Source: Chrysogorgia sp. JL179-B06 | Lineage: Eukaryota; Cnidaria; Anthozoa; Scleralcyonacea; Chrysogorgiidae | Reading direction: 5' to 3' | Assembly (NCBI GenBank): GCA_035772405.1 | Contig: JAYKKM010000263.1 | Span: forward strand, 6,747,001 to 6,811,000 | Length of the DNA stretch: 64,000 bases | Part shown: positions 38,001 to 48,526 of the stretch, piece by piece | How positions within the stretch are numbered: the first letter of the stretch is position 1 | Layout: every line of letters begins with the position of its first letter | Position numbers and translations under genes: made by a program | Notes under the pieces: model-generated | What the model saw: only the letters and a program-made list of their open reading frames with translations | Told to the model about the DNA's origin: nothing | Databases searched by the model: none

Positions 38001-38228
38001 TACCACAAGAAATATGTTTGTTCAGTTTTTGATGGTTAATATATCTGCACCAGTCCACCAAGTCATGTGTAAAGTAATGATTTTCCTTCATCTGAAATCA
38101 TTATTGTAATCACTTCCAACGAATGTAAATACCAATAGTAATTGTTTTACTATTGTGTATCTGTGACACGTTTATATACTATCTTACGCCCCATCCCAAA
38201 CGTAGACGCATGTACGCATTGCGTACCT
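35008..38228. mobile_element. 3.2-kb insertion with ATTTTT target duplication
   Basis: ATTTTT occurs at 35002-35007 and 38229-38234, and once (as AAAAAT, 7541-7546) in the uninterrupted left arm, so insertion boundaries are clear. The left end starts GCGTCTACGTTGC and contains a near-perfect palindrome (ACGTTGCTTAGCAACGT). AACGTAGACGC lies 20 bp inside the right end, so short imperfect inverted repeats are present. No protein is recognised. A 90-bp tandem duplication lies at 36565-36740. The rest is AT-rich with nothing identifiable. Confidence 0.65.
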
Positions 38229-38439
38229 ATTTTTACTTGTTGTTCTCGCAATATTGCATTGCGTGATCAAATGGTTCATGACAATTGCGAAAGGTCATTA
38301 CAGTAACAATGCCACTTTATGCTTGAAAAATAGAGGGAAAATTAGCTATTCTACAATGCTTAACATTTAATTAACTATAGATATATCTTTGTTCAGTGCA
38401 GAACAATTAATTCGACGGGCGTTGCCAAGTCACTATGGG

Positions 38440-39032
38440 GCACACATATAAAAACAGGGGCTAAATGTTTTATTTTCATTCGTGGAGAAGACACAGGAGC
38501 GACACTGCTGAATCAAATTGCTTGTAAGTTTAATAATATATGTCTGCATCTCCCGTATACTTGCATTCACGATCTACTATAGGTGAAGAAGGAAGAAAGA
38601 GAAGATGTAGGAGAAGAAAGACTTCGAGGAGGGTAGACATTATTGTGATTAGTAGTCTCAAAATAATAACCTTGTAGAAATGGTTGCGATCCATTATGTT
38701 TTCAGGCAGAAAAACAGTTGTTGATTTTTATATATTGTATAATAAAAATATCAAGGGATTTTCTTCAGATTCGTTATTGTTTCTTGAAGTGTACATTTGT
38801 AGAAATTAAATTATTGCAATATATTGCATGGAATAACCATTAGTAGGCCTTGTTGTAAATATTTTCAAATATAGTGACAACATTGTATAAATGGCATGAA
38901 ATTGATTAGAAAATATTTATCTGTATACAGTTTATTAATTTTTGAAGATCGAATATTTTTTGCTTTTTGGTTAGCATAAGAAAAGAAAGAGCAGAAATAT
39001 CAAGAAGACTAGACGAGCAGCAATATAATTTG
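38440..39032 (+). promoter_or_regulatory. TATA box and non-coding 5' exons of knottin-like gene R
   Basis: TATAAAA at 38447-38453. A presumed first exon ends at 38523 before a GTAAGT donor. A second exon at 38975-39032 lies between a TTAG acceptor and a GTATGT donor. The coding exon begins after the acceptor at 39325-39326. All sites are conserved in the left arm. Exon assignment is by signal and conservation only. Confidence 0.55.
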
Positions 39033-39329
39033 GTATGTGTTTGCAGCTATGCAGTTCTTGTTACATATTCACAACGTCCGTATCTTGTGTTGACGGGCAT
39101 AACGCATTTATTCGTTATAACCAGGACAGTTATTACAAATATGTGTAAACATTTCGACAAACGCGTAAAATCCTCACCAAAATATTCTAATAATTAAACC
39201 TATGCATGCTGTGTATATTTAGATATATCAAATTTATTAAAAACAATTATGCGATAAATTGTTTTCACACAAAATTTACCAAAAGCATAGGTATAAATAA
39301 TGTTGTCCTTTTATCCCCGTTAATAGAGA

Positions 39330-41105
39330 ATGAAGTTTGTGTTCACAATTACTTTGATGTTCATTGTTTGCATGTCGTTGGTGACTGCAAGATATTACAA
39401 TCCTTTCAAAAGCCGTGATATGTTGAAGGTAGGTTAATTATATTAAATGCATGAAAATGCGTATATAAACATAACATCAATGTTATAATAAAGCATTCTA
39501 ACTTTCACAATTATTTGGTAGAATGACGGTTTGTTTAATGAGAACTGTTTTCCAGTTGGGCATCAGTGTATCTATGAGCCTCGTAAATGCTGTCCTTACA
39601 CCTATTGGTGAGTAAACTTCCTTTCTCCGGAGAATATGTTTTGTTTGAAAAGGGTTGGACTGCGTTTAATATTTTCAAATAATTTTGTATAAACTAAATA
39701 AATCGAGAACATTATTTAATATTTTGTTTTTGCTTTTTGTATTTTAATGTTCAGCCAATGCAATAACGGGGTGTTAAAAAATTCCGCCTATTGTAAATCG
39801 TTATCGTACATATAGTATTTGTTTTGTCTGTAGACAAAGGCATCCTATTTTATTCTGCGTTTGCTGACAGACACCAAATCTAGCGTTATAGACACTATCT
39901 ATATGACTAGAAATACGAATTCGCAATAATCCCCTCGCCCGCCTTTTCTACCCCCCCCCCCCTCCCCCCCTACGGGAATTTTCCCATGTATGGTGCCCAT
40001 ATCTCGCACGCCGTGGCCGTGTATTTGTGTTTTGCAAAAATTCACAATTTGAGCGTTATCTCGGCCAATATTTAACCGATTTAAACTCTGAAAACAGATT
40101 TGGAATTAGCGAGTCAACATACATAACATACGTGTTTACTATATTACGAGAACGTGAGTACCCTTCGTAAAAAAGGTTTATGTACTTAGAAATTAGTCGG
40201 CTTTTGTACTCGCTATAAGCCGGTCAATACTATTTTGAACGTTATCTCGATCAATATATAACCGTTTTCAATTCTGAAAACAGATTTGGAATTAGCGAGT
40301 CAAAATACATACTCGGACTCGGATTTCTATTTCCTCCAAGAACTGTGTCTCTTTTTGAAAAAACCCTTTGAATCCGTTTCGATTTTTGCATTGGCAATCT
40401 GTGACGGTTGCAATTTCAATATGAATTCAAATGCTGAGTATCTAGTTACCAGGACCAAATTTTCCGATGTCGCGCGGACGCCGTTGACCAAATATATAAA
40501 TAAACTCGATTCTACTTTGCTCACCCTGCCAAGCCCCGCGATAAGGGACTAAACGCCGGTCGATATTAGCACCCTCGCCCTCAGGCCTTCGGCGGCGCTT
40601 CGCGCCGGGCGAGGGGACAAAGTTTCTTGGATTGAATTTCACTATTTTTACCACGAATATAGCGATCATATATCAATAGTTTTTGCTCTTGAGCCATTTA
40701 GAATATTCGCGGACGTACAATTTATTACATTTTGCTCAGTGTTTATTAAAGGATAATATTTGGTCACGAAGTAGCACGCTTTTCCTACTGATCTGGCTAT
40801 TCAACGCAGAGTATAGGGCTAACAGATCCACTAAATAAAACCGTTTAGAAAAGCGTTCTCAAAACAGCCAAAATGGGAAGGGCGTGCTCATGGTCTTTTT
40901 GTTACGTTCATTTTTCTCGTTTAAATAACTGCATATTAGAAGCTGAACAAATATGACAATATCGACCATGATCATGCTTGCATTAGCCTATATACATATA
41001 ATTACCAATGATTTCTTCATTATATTTTGTTTTTAGCTAATATATGTTTGTGTCTTTTCTCTTTGACGCAGTGACTATCAACAGTCGGTATGCTTGGGCT
41101 TCTAA
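39330..41105 (+). CDS. Secreted six-cysteine (ICK/knottin-like) peptide precursor, copy R, three coding exons
   Basis: Coding exons are 39330-39428 (ATG to GTAGGT donor, phase 0), 39522-39607 (GTAG acceptor, GTGAGT donor, phase 2) and 41072-41105 (GCAG acceptor, TAA stop), giving 72 residues. Exon 1 encodes a signal peptide of about 20 residues ending VTA and a pro-region start (RYYNPFKSRD). Exons 2-3 carry the C-x6-C-x6-CC-x4-C-x6-C framework of inhibitor cystine knots, with the fifth Cys codon split by the intron. An AATAAA lies at about 41251. Intron 2 holds a repeat insertion (39905-40618) absent from copy L but has kept its splice sites. The gene appears intact. Function (defence, inhibitor or toxin-like) cannot be told from sequence. 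Confidence 0.75.
39905..40618. repeat. Repeat family R1 copy inserted in intron 2 of knottin gene R
   Basis: Absent from the left arm (empty site near 5867). It contains a C-run (39952-39968), two copies of a module with CTGAAAACAGATTTGGAATT, ATTACGAGAACGTGA-type and GCCGGTCAATAC words, and a GC-rich hairpin end (GCGGCGCTTCGCGCCGGGCG, about 40591-40610). Related copies are at 43625-43990, 46790-47090 and, inverted and diverged, 60690-61110. No coding sequence recognised. Confidence 0.6.
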
Positions 41106-42624
41106 TGAAAGGATGATTGAAGAAGCTGGACAGTAAAATGTCGGTGTTTTTTGTTTCCTTTGGTTAACATTTTATTTCACTTTTACTATATTTCTTATTT
41201 TTGTTTAATACATGAACTTTAATGATTGTTGTTCCTTTTAATGCTGTCCAAAATAAATGTCGAAACTTTACATACGCATTCCTATGATAGTTATATAGAT
41301 TCATGCCCCCCCCCCCCCCCCCCCCCCCCCCGCCCTTCGTGTTCTCTTGCATGTATAAAGGTTAGGACACACGAGGCGATAAATCCCGGGGACATGTCGC
41401 GGGGACATGTTGCAGGGACAAATCCCGTCGTGTGTCCTAGGCAAAACTTTATCGCGGGGACAAAAATTTTGTATGATTTGAATTCGTGCGACATGTTGCG
41501 GTGACAAAAGTATCAGTATGTCCCCATGACTTAACCCATCGTATGAACAGCTCGTGCAGCTACGCATGGCGCGCTCAGAAATAACGTGTACCACAAGTGA
41601 ATGAGCGAATGATCATTAAAACTTTTAAGGTTGGGACATACGAGGCGACAAATCGCGGGGGCGTGTCGCGGGGACATTTCCCCTGTTGAGGACGCACGAA
41701 GCGACAAATCGCGGGTGCATGCCGCGGGGACATTTCCCCTGTTGAGGACACACGAAGGGACATGTCAGAAAAGGAAAATAAAATAACGTTATGTGATTGG
41801 TTTAGTTGAATTTTGTCCCGGGGACTAGCCAAACTTTCACACTTTTTGACAATTACCATAAGATCACACTTACCGACTTAGAGATTTCGACACTGGTAAG
41901 TATCTACACTGTCAGACGTACACACTTCTAGACTTCCAAAATGCCAGACTTGCACAGTACCAGACATTTATCCGGACAGATCATTTCACACTGACAGACT
42001 TTCCCACAGCCAGACGCCAGCCATCGCAGACTTTTATACTGCCTAACTTCCTCAATGGAAGACTTCCACAATGGGTGACTTCCACAATGGGTGACTTCCA
42101 CACTGCCAGATTTGCACAATCTTGAGCAAATTTCCACACTGCCAGAATTGAACACTGCCACATCTCCACGCTGCCAGACTTCCATACACTTCCAGAATTT
42201 CACTCTGCTACACTTTCATACTCGCAGTCTTACACTCTGCCTGACTTTCCACAATGTTAGACTTCCACACTGCAAAACCTCTACAATATCCGACTTCTAC
42301 ATCTTCCACAATTTCAGCACTGCCAGATGCCACACTTTCACACTACCAAACTTTCACCCTCCAAGACTAGTCCAAATTGCAGACTTCCACACTGCCAGAC
42401 TTCCATACTGTCAGATTTTACAATGCCAGATTTCCATGCGCCTGATTTCCACATACAGGATACTACCAAGTCATGTAATGGGAAAATGATTGTCCTATCG
42501 AAAGGAAATTTTGCCTGTATCGTAAGGTGAGCTCTTTTCTACAAAGCATTAAATATCCATCCAAATTATCATTGTCAAAAATATTTCATTCAATGTATAT
42601 ATATATACTAATTTCCTCGAATAA

Positions 42625-43340
42625 ATTATAAGTGGCAGCGATGGGATTCGAACCCACGCCATCGAAATGACTGCTGCCTAAAACCAGCAAACCAATTTGT
42701 AAAAGCTTATCAACTATAGGTAGCGTGACATTGCTATGCTAGTTTAGTGTGAGTTCTTATCTACGTAATTTACCTAATATTTAAATCCATATTCCCATCA
42801 TGTAACTGGTACACGGTGAATTCTTTATACGTTTGTATAAAATTTAAACCCGTATTCGCATCATGTAATACATTTCATTCCATCTCTAGAATTGATTAAG
42901 AAAAATAGGTTACTCATGTCGTCATCTTGTAATAAAATAAAATGAGTAATGGCAGTGCTGGGATTCGAACCCAGCCATCGAAATGGCTGCAGCCACTATA
43001 CCAATTCGTTAAATAGAATGCAGAATAGCTCATGTGACAATGCTATATGGTATACTATGAGTTCATTCTGCGTTTACATAACATACAAACCCGTATTCGC
43101 ATCATATGTCATACATTTCATTCCACATCTAGGATAATTAAGAAAGTGAAAATTTACGATAATCGTGCAATAAAATAAGTAGTGGTAGCGGTGGGATTCG
43201 AACCGACGCCATCGAAATGTATGTTGCCTTAAACCAGCGCCTTAGACCAGTCGGCCACGCTACCAATTTGAAAAATCTTAACTACAGTGTACTTCTCGTG
43301 ACAATGCTATGGTTTAGCGTGAGTTATTTCTGCGTTTATA
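42625..43340 (-). repeat. Three diverged tandem units containing tRNA-Leu-like sequence
   Basis: Units beginning near 42630, 42946 and 43182 each hold GGGATTCGAACC (reverse complement of a tRNA T arm), CCATCGAAATG and, 50-130 bp on, a GTGACAATGCTATG-type segment followed by GTGAGTT-TTCTGCGTTTA. Period is about 240-315 bp. Only the third keeps a full tRNA shape. This looks like a tRNA-derived repeat family or a decaying tRNA cluster. Confidence 0.6.
43184..43264 (-). tRNA. tRNA-Leu (AAG)-like, probably degenerate
   Basis: On the minus strand the 81 nt begin GGTAGCGTGGCC and end CCGCTACC. The acceptor stem pairs 7 of 7, the D arm is GCC...GGC, a variable arm of class II size is present, and the T loop TTCGAAT is canonical with a 4-of-5 T stem. 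The anticodon loop TTAAGGC gives anticodon AAG (Leu), but only about three of five anticodon-stem pairs form. Either a pseudogene or a tRNA-derived repeat head. Confidence 0.5.
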
Positions 43341-43542
43341 CTTCATATTTCATTTCATTCGATCTCTAAAATTAACAACACGCCAGCTAGGCCTTGACTC
43401 GGGATACTTGGGCTAGTGGGCAAATTCAGCTATTTGAGTACAATACAGCTAATTCAATTAAGGATTTATGGTGAAGGAAAATTTCGAGTGTTGGAATACA
43501 TACATTTGAAGACCAAACCGGGACCAGTTGCTCTCGGCAACG

Positions 43543-43613
43543 GCTTCCGTAGCTCAGTGGTCAGAGCACTGCACTAGCATCGCAGGGTCGCGGGTTCAAT
43601 TCCAGCCGGAAGG
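43543..43613 (+). tRNA. tRNA-Ala (AGC)-like sequence, possibly a SINE head
   Basis: GCTTCCG / CGGAAGG acceptor halves pair at six of seven positions. The D arm is GCTCAGTGGTCAGAGC, the anticodon loop CTAGCAT (anticodon AGC) and the T loop TTCAATT within GGGTTCAATTCC. One mismatch each in the acceptor, anticodon and T stems suggests a pseudogene. It runs directly into a copy of repeat family R1, so it could be the promoter end of a tRNA-derived SINE. Confidence 0.55.
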
Positions 43614-43619
43614 TCTTGA

Positions 43620-43995
43620 AGTTGCATCAATATATAACCGTTTTCAATTCTGAAAACAGATTTGGAGTTAGGGAGTCAAAATACATAACATATGTGTCTA
43701 CTACATTACGAGAACGTGAATACCCTTCGCAAAAATATGGTTTATGTACTTAGAAATTAGTCGGCTTGGTCGGCTATTAGCCGGTCACTTCGTCGTATAT
43801 TATTTTGAATATCTCGATCAATATATAACCGTTCAATTCTGAAAACAGATTTGGAATTAGCGAGTCAAAATACATACTCGGACTCGGATTTCTATTTCCT
43901 AAAAACTGTCTCTTTTGGAAAAAACCTTTGAATCATGTGACGGTTCAATTTAAATATTAATTCAACCTCGTCCCCAGGGCCTTCGCGGGCAAGAT
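43620..43995 (+). repeat. Repeat family R1 copy downstream of the tRNA-like sequence
   Basis: Shares ATATATAACCGTTTTCAATT, CTGAAAACAGATTTGGA and GAGAACGTGAATACCC with 40040-40330, and ends in CCTCGTCCCCAGGGCCTTCG, which appears inverted at 46862-46881. Two internal copies of the module are present. No gene is seen between here and 45260. Confidence 0.6.
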
Positions 43996-45261
43996 GGCAA
44001 AGGCTGAACCACGTGACAAAATATTCCACTACATGTGGAAAATTTTCCCGTTAGTTTGTCTACTGTGTAATCATGAGACTCAGTACTAGTGAGATGTTTT
44101 TCACTTTTCCCCAATACGAAGTATGAACATCGAGCGTGTGACTGTCGTATTAACTAACTTTACCCCGAGACCTGGCTTATGGAATACATGATTCATCCTC
44201 TTATTCTCACTTCCACAAAGACGATAAATATCCAATAAGTGTTCCGGCGTTCCACTGATCTATTACCCTAGGTGCCAGTTGGGGATAAGAGTAGAATATT
44301 TTACTGTTGCAGAATTATAGTTTAAGTATATACTGTAAAGGCTCTTTTCGAATCAGACCGATTTTTGTATCACGAGAAGAAAAGGACACGGGAAGCCTTC
44401 GGAGAGCAATTTTTAGTTGTTTAGCCCAAAAACGTATGGAAAAACGGAATTTACGAGTTCGAGTTTCGATGGTAGCAAACCAACAAGATGACAACATTTT
44501 GATAGGCGAAAGTCATTCTAACCACAGATCTGAAAACTATAAAATATTTTTGAGGTTGTAAACTGCCGGAAAAGAGGCAACACTAATTTCAACATTTGTG
44601 GTAAGTCTTTGAAATTGTGATCGTATTTGTGAAACCTATTGTGAAATATATTTGAATGCTAATAATGGCGTTTATTTCGCTGTAAACAAATAATGTATGC
44701 CCAAATTAGAAAACATAAACTCAGAAAAGAATAAACACATTCTGGTGTACCCTTTGGCCTATGAATACCAGGATGATTTATTTAAATTATTAACCTAATT
44801 TTCTGTGAGTGAATAGTGTTCAACCAGGCATAAGTAGGTATATGTATATATTGTGATAGTGGTTATTTTTAAATTAAAAATCAAGAAAGCTTTGTTTGAT
44901 TGTCGTTCCTAGAGGAGCCATGCAGTTTAAATCTTTATCCATCTTCTGTATCTGGTAGGAACCATTCTTTGCTGATGGTTGAATAGGATAGGGTTACTGT
45001 GCTTCTCTCTGATTCAGACAGATCCTATATGGTTTCCTTCCCAAGATGCCATATTCTGACCATACATACTATAGTACTTGGTGATGATCTTGATTTGATC
45101 AAGCCATAAACATGGTTTTCAGTCAAGCACATGGTTATTATCAAGCTCTGTAAACAATGTTGACAGGTTGATGGCCCAATATTATTAACGAATAGTGCTG
45201 CTGGCAAAATGTATTCTACTTGAGTTTCACTAATATCACATGTGGAGTGGCTATTACACGT

Positions 45262-45490
45262 CAGGGCCGTAGCAAGAGAAAGTTAATTGGGGGGGGGGGG
45301 GCGGTAATGAGACTGGACTGCTAGGGTGTCCTGGGCCATGCCCCCACGGAAATTTTTTTAAATTAGGATCTCTGAAATAGGATTTCCTGACTTCTGGGAG
45401 TAATTTCCAGTATGTTTTAAGGGATCTAAACTGGCAAGAAATTGCCAGAACAAATTATTGGGGGGGGGGGGCGCCCCTGCCACGGCCATG
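45262..45490. mobile_element. hAT-like MITE with GGCCGTAGC termini
   Basis: Starts CAGGGCCGTAGCAAG. The reverse complement of its end reads CATGGCCGTGGCAGG, giving imperfect terminal inverted repeats of about 15 bp. Two G-runs of 11-13 bases lie inside at 45289-45301 and 45460-45471. The CAGGG-type start and GC-rich end are usual for hAT-derived MITEs, so the assignment is by analogy. Confidence 0.4.
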
Positions 45491-45614
45491 CACATTACAG
45501 TATGAGGATGAATGTTATGCATGAATAGCTTATACATGTAGCTGCTGTACAGCAGTATATTAGAATGAATTGATCGTGTAATTATTTTCATGTACACTGT
45601 CCATTGTGTATCCA

Positions 45615-45690
45615 GGGCACCCATTGATACCAGCTTTTAGCTGAAGGGTTTACCCTGGTAAAATAAAATTACATTCATTCATTCGTGGTT
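45615..45690 (+). repeat. L2/CR1-like retroelement 3' tail
   Basis: GATACCAGC-TTTTAGCTGAAGGG-TTTACCCTGGTAAAATAAAATTACATTC with an ATTC microsatellite end. The same tail occurs inverted at 55345-55440. Short hairpins plus a simple repeat at the 3' end are characteristic of L2/CR1-clade elements and of SINEs that borrow their tails. Beyond it, 45690-46790 shows nothing recognised. Confidence 0.5.
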
Positions 45691-46789
45691 TCCTTTAGTA
45701 GAGGTTCAAAAAGGGAACTTATTTAATAACCATTACCATGCAGCTTGTAATTTCAAGGATTAAAATATGAAACAAAATCCAAACATTCACATTATGTAAA
45801 TCAAATTACTGGAGAAAATATATGCTATTTTTATTATATGAAATTAATTGTTTTGTGCCTAAACCTGTTTAAGATATGAGGGAAAAAATTATGGATTTGG
45901 CCTGATTGATCAGTATGGCTAAGAAATAGATTAAAGTTTCAATATTAACCAGCAATGGTTTAGGTTTAGTATATAGAATCAAAATACATATGACAAAATA
46001 CACATGAGTTAAAATGTTTCTTTAATCAAATCATGGACAAAGTTTATGATACAGTACAATTATTCTATATAAAGCCACTATTAGTTGTCTTACTGTTTCA
46101 CCTTCAAATTCCTTCCTTCATAGTGGTTTCATTTTAGACCTTGTAACACAACAACAAATATTGATCAAAATGACATCATTTATACATGACATGGAGTCCA
46201 CTATAAACCAAAAATATAAGTGCAGCCTATCCACATTTCACGTCATCTCGCCCTTTAAATAAATCAACTCGACTGTAAATATTCAACAATCGTGGTATTA
46301 AGCAGTTCCTTATCAATCATCGCCGTTTGTTTATAGTGTATAGATTGTGGCAGTGCTGTCGGCCGGCTTCGAAAGTTCGTCAAAATATGAACTTATTTAC
46401 TTACGATTCAATTTTTATCCACATTTTAAAGTTTTCTGTAGTTTCATGATGTACCCTGTCAAAATGGGTTTGCTTTGTTTACCTATTTCGTGGTTATATG
46501 CAAAAACTACGATTCCACAACAGTAAAATATAGCGATACTGAACCGAAGTGGGGCTGGCCGCAGCTCAAAACTTCCGGCTTCAATTTCGGTGGCGCTCAA
46601 ACAAAGGATGATCCATCCAGTCCTCTTACATAGATCGCTGGTTTTTCTTTGGAGTTTCAAACTGATCACTAACATGCTCATTTCATTATCTCCTGTGTAT
46701 GTTTAGTTTGCTTTCCAACACAATTTAATTATTGACCAATAGAGACAGTTGAGCATTTGATTCAATTAAATGCTACAACCAATCAACGG

Positions 46790-47090
<301 letters not shown>

Positions 47091-47429
47091 AGCACCCTTC
47101 CAGTATTGCTTAGCTGCAATTTTAGTCCGTTAAAAAATAATAAACTTACCGCCATGTCACTGTCGTTGTCTTGAACTCGTCAGTTGTTGTTCATACACAA
47201 TGACCGCAGTCTTCGCCATGGCACGCGCTTCAACAAAGGTTATTCAGACTCTACATTGGACAGAAATTTCTGCCCTTTCCTCGAAGACAGTGGTCACGAC
47301 ATTTGCACGTAGTTATGTTATCTATGTTACTAGGAAATCCAGCGAACTGTTCTACTTGACTGATTTTCCAAATCTTCAAGCGTGAAGCTTTCTTCCAATC
47401 CACCCCTTCGTCTAAGCATGGTCTAAGTA

Positions 47430-48096
47430 AGGGACCGGTCATAAAGTAACTGCTAGGGTGGGCCGGAGGGAATTTGGATGGGTCATGAAATTATTTTCAT
47501 CAATTCGGGTGGGTCATTAAGTATTTTTTGTGCAATATAGCCAATTTTCACTCAAAATAAGAAACAAAATTTATAATTTATTATTTTAAAATTTATAAAA
47601 AATTATAAATCCTGTTATTGTTAATAGTTTTCATGATTATCTTAAACTGCTGAGTCACCAAATTTTTTAAAACATTCCAAAAAATATTTTTAAATTAAAA
47701 AAAACTTTGGCAGTGAGATAATCATGAAAATTATCTCTTTGTGTTTCTCTGAGGATGATTCTGTAATAGAGTTAATCTATGAAGGTATGGTGGTATTGCA
47801 ATTGAGGTACTTCAAATATTACATTCTTCTATTGCAAATCAATTTTACCAAAACATTGGTGAGTAAATATGTGACTAATCTATTGGTTTTAGTTTATGGA
47901 GAAAGTGACTGTTGGTTTGTTCGCAGTGATTGACATATTTAAAACCATAGGTTTGGTCATGAAACGTTTTCAATAATCTGTGATGGGCCATGAAATTTTG
48001 TCGAGTTTCTTAGGATGGGCTACCAAATTCTTTTTGCAAAAGTCATTTTTCGCTCTCCCCCCCCCCCCCCTAGCAGTTACTTTATGACCGGTCCCT
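47430..48096. mobile_element. TIR element with GGGACCGGTCATAAAGTAAC ends
   Basis: AGGGACCGGTCATAAAGTAA at 47430 and its exact reverse complement near 48077-48096 form perfect inverted repeats of about 29 bp. Internally the words GGATGGGTCATGAAATT and GATGGGCCATGAAATTTTG repeat, some inverted. No target duplication is visible. The open frame at 47724-47933 is not recognised. Confidence 0.7.
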
Positions 48097-48526
48097 AACA
48101 TGAGTCCAGTACTGAGATGTAAACAAAACCTATTTCCGGTGGAGCCCCCACTTGGCACATGTTTGCCGTAGAACATTCGTAAAGTCACTTACTACAAATA
48201 TAAATAAATATGTAGAAACGGCAAATACAGAAATGCTTAGTTAACTACATTTATGCAGTATATTACGGTGGTCCATATAATAATTTCAGTCCACAAATAT
48301 ATTTTGAAACCTCGCAGCATACGATTGATATTTCGAAATCCCGAATAACGTCGTTTGCCTTTTGGAAAGTATCTACATATACGTTGATCACAAAATCGAA
48401 TTTACTGGTCCAGGATTGAACGCTCTTCTCCACGTGCGCCGTGCGCGTTACCAAATACTAAATATTTACATATTTTGAATTAATGTGGTAGGTTTACGAA
48501 CGTTTTACGACTGTTTAACGACGACG

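Larger units (their letters stand above)
28088..42519. repeat. Right arm of the large inverted duplication
   Basis: Reverse-complement counterpart of 3919-11655, expanded to 14.4 kb by insertions at 28430-29195, 30136-34018, 35008-38228 and about 39905-40618. It ends at GCCTGTATC (42519), mirroring the left start. It includes mirror copies of the AAGGTT-terminated MITE (41360-41632), the C-run at 41306-41332 and the CTGGCAGTGTGG foldback array (41890-42480). No clear target duplication flanks the outer ends. Confidence 0.85.

Noticed and set aside
3919..42519. The whole inverted structure as one giant TIR transposon
   Set aside because: No target duplication at the outer ends (GTTGTTG versus GTAAGGT), the arms contain an ordinary promoter-bearing gene, and no mobility gene belongs to the arms themselves.
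43184..43264. Functional tRNA-Leu gene
   Set aside because: The anticodon stem has only about three of five pairs, and the sequence is one unit of a diverged tandem repeat.
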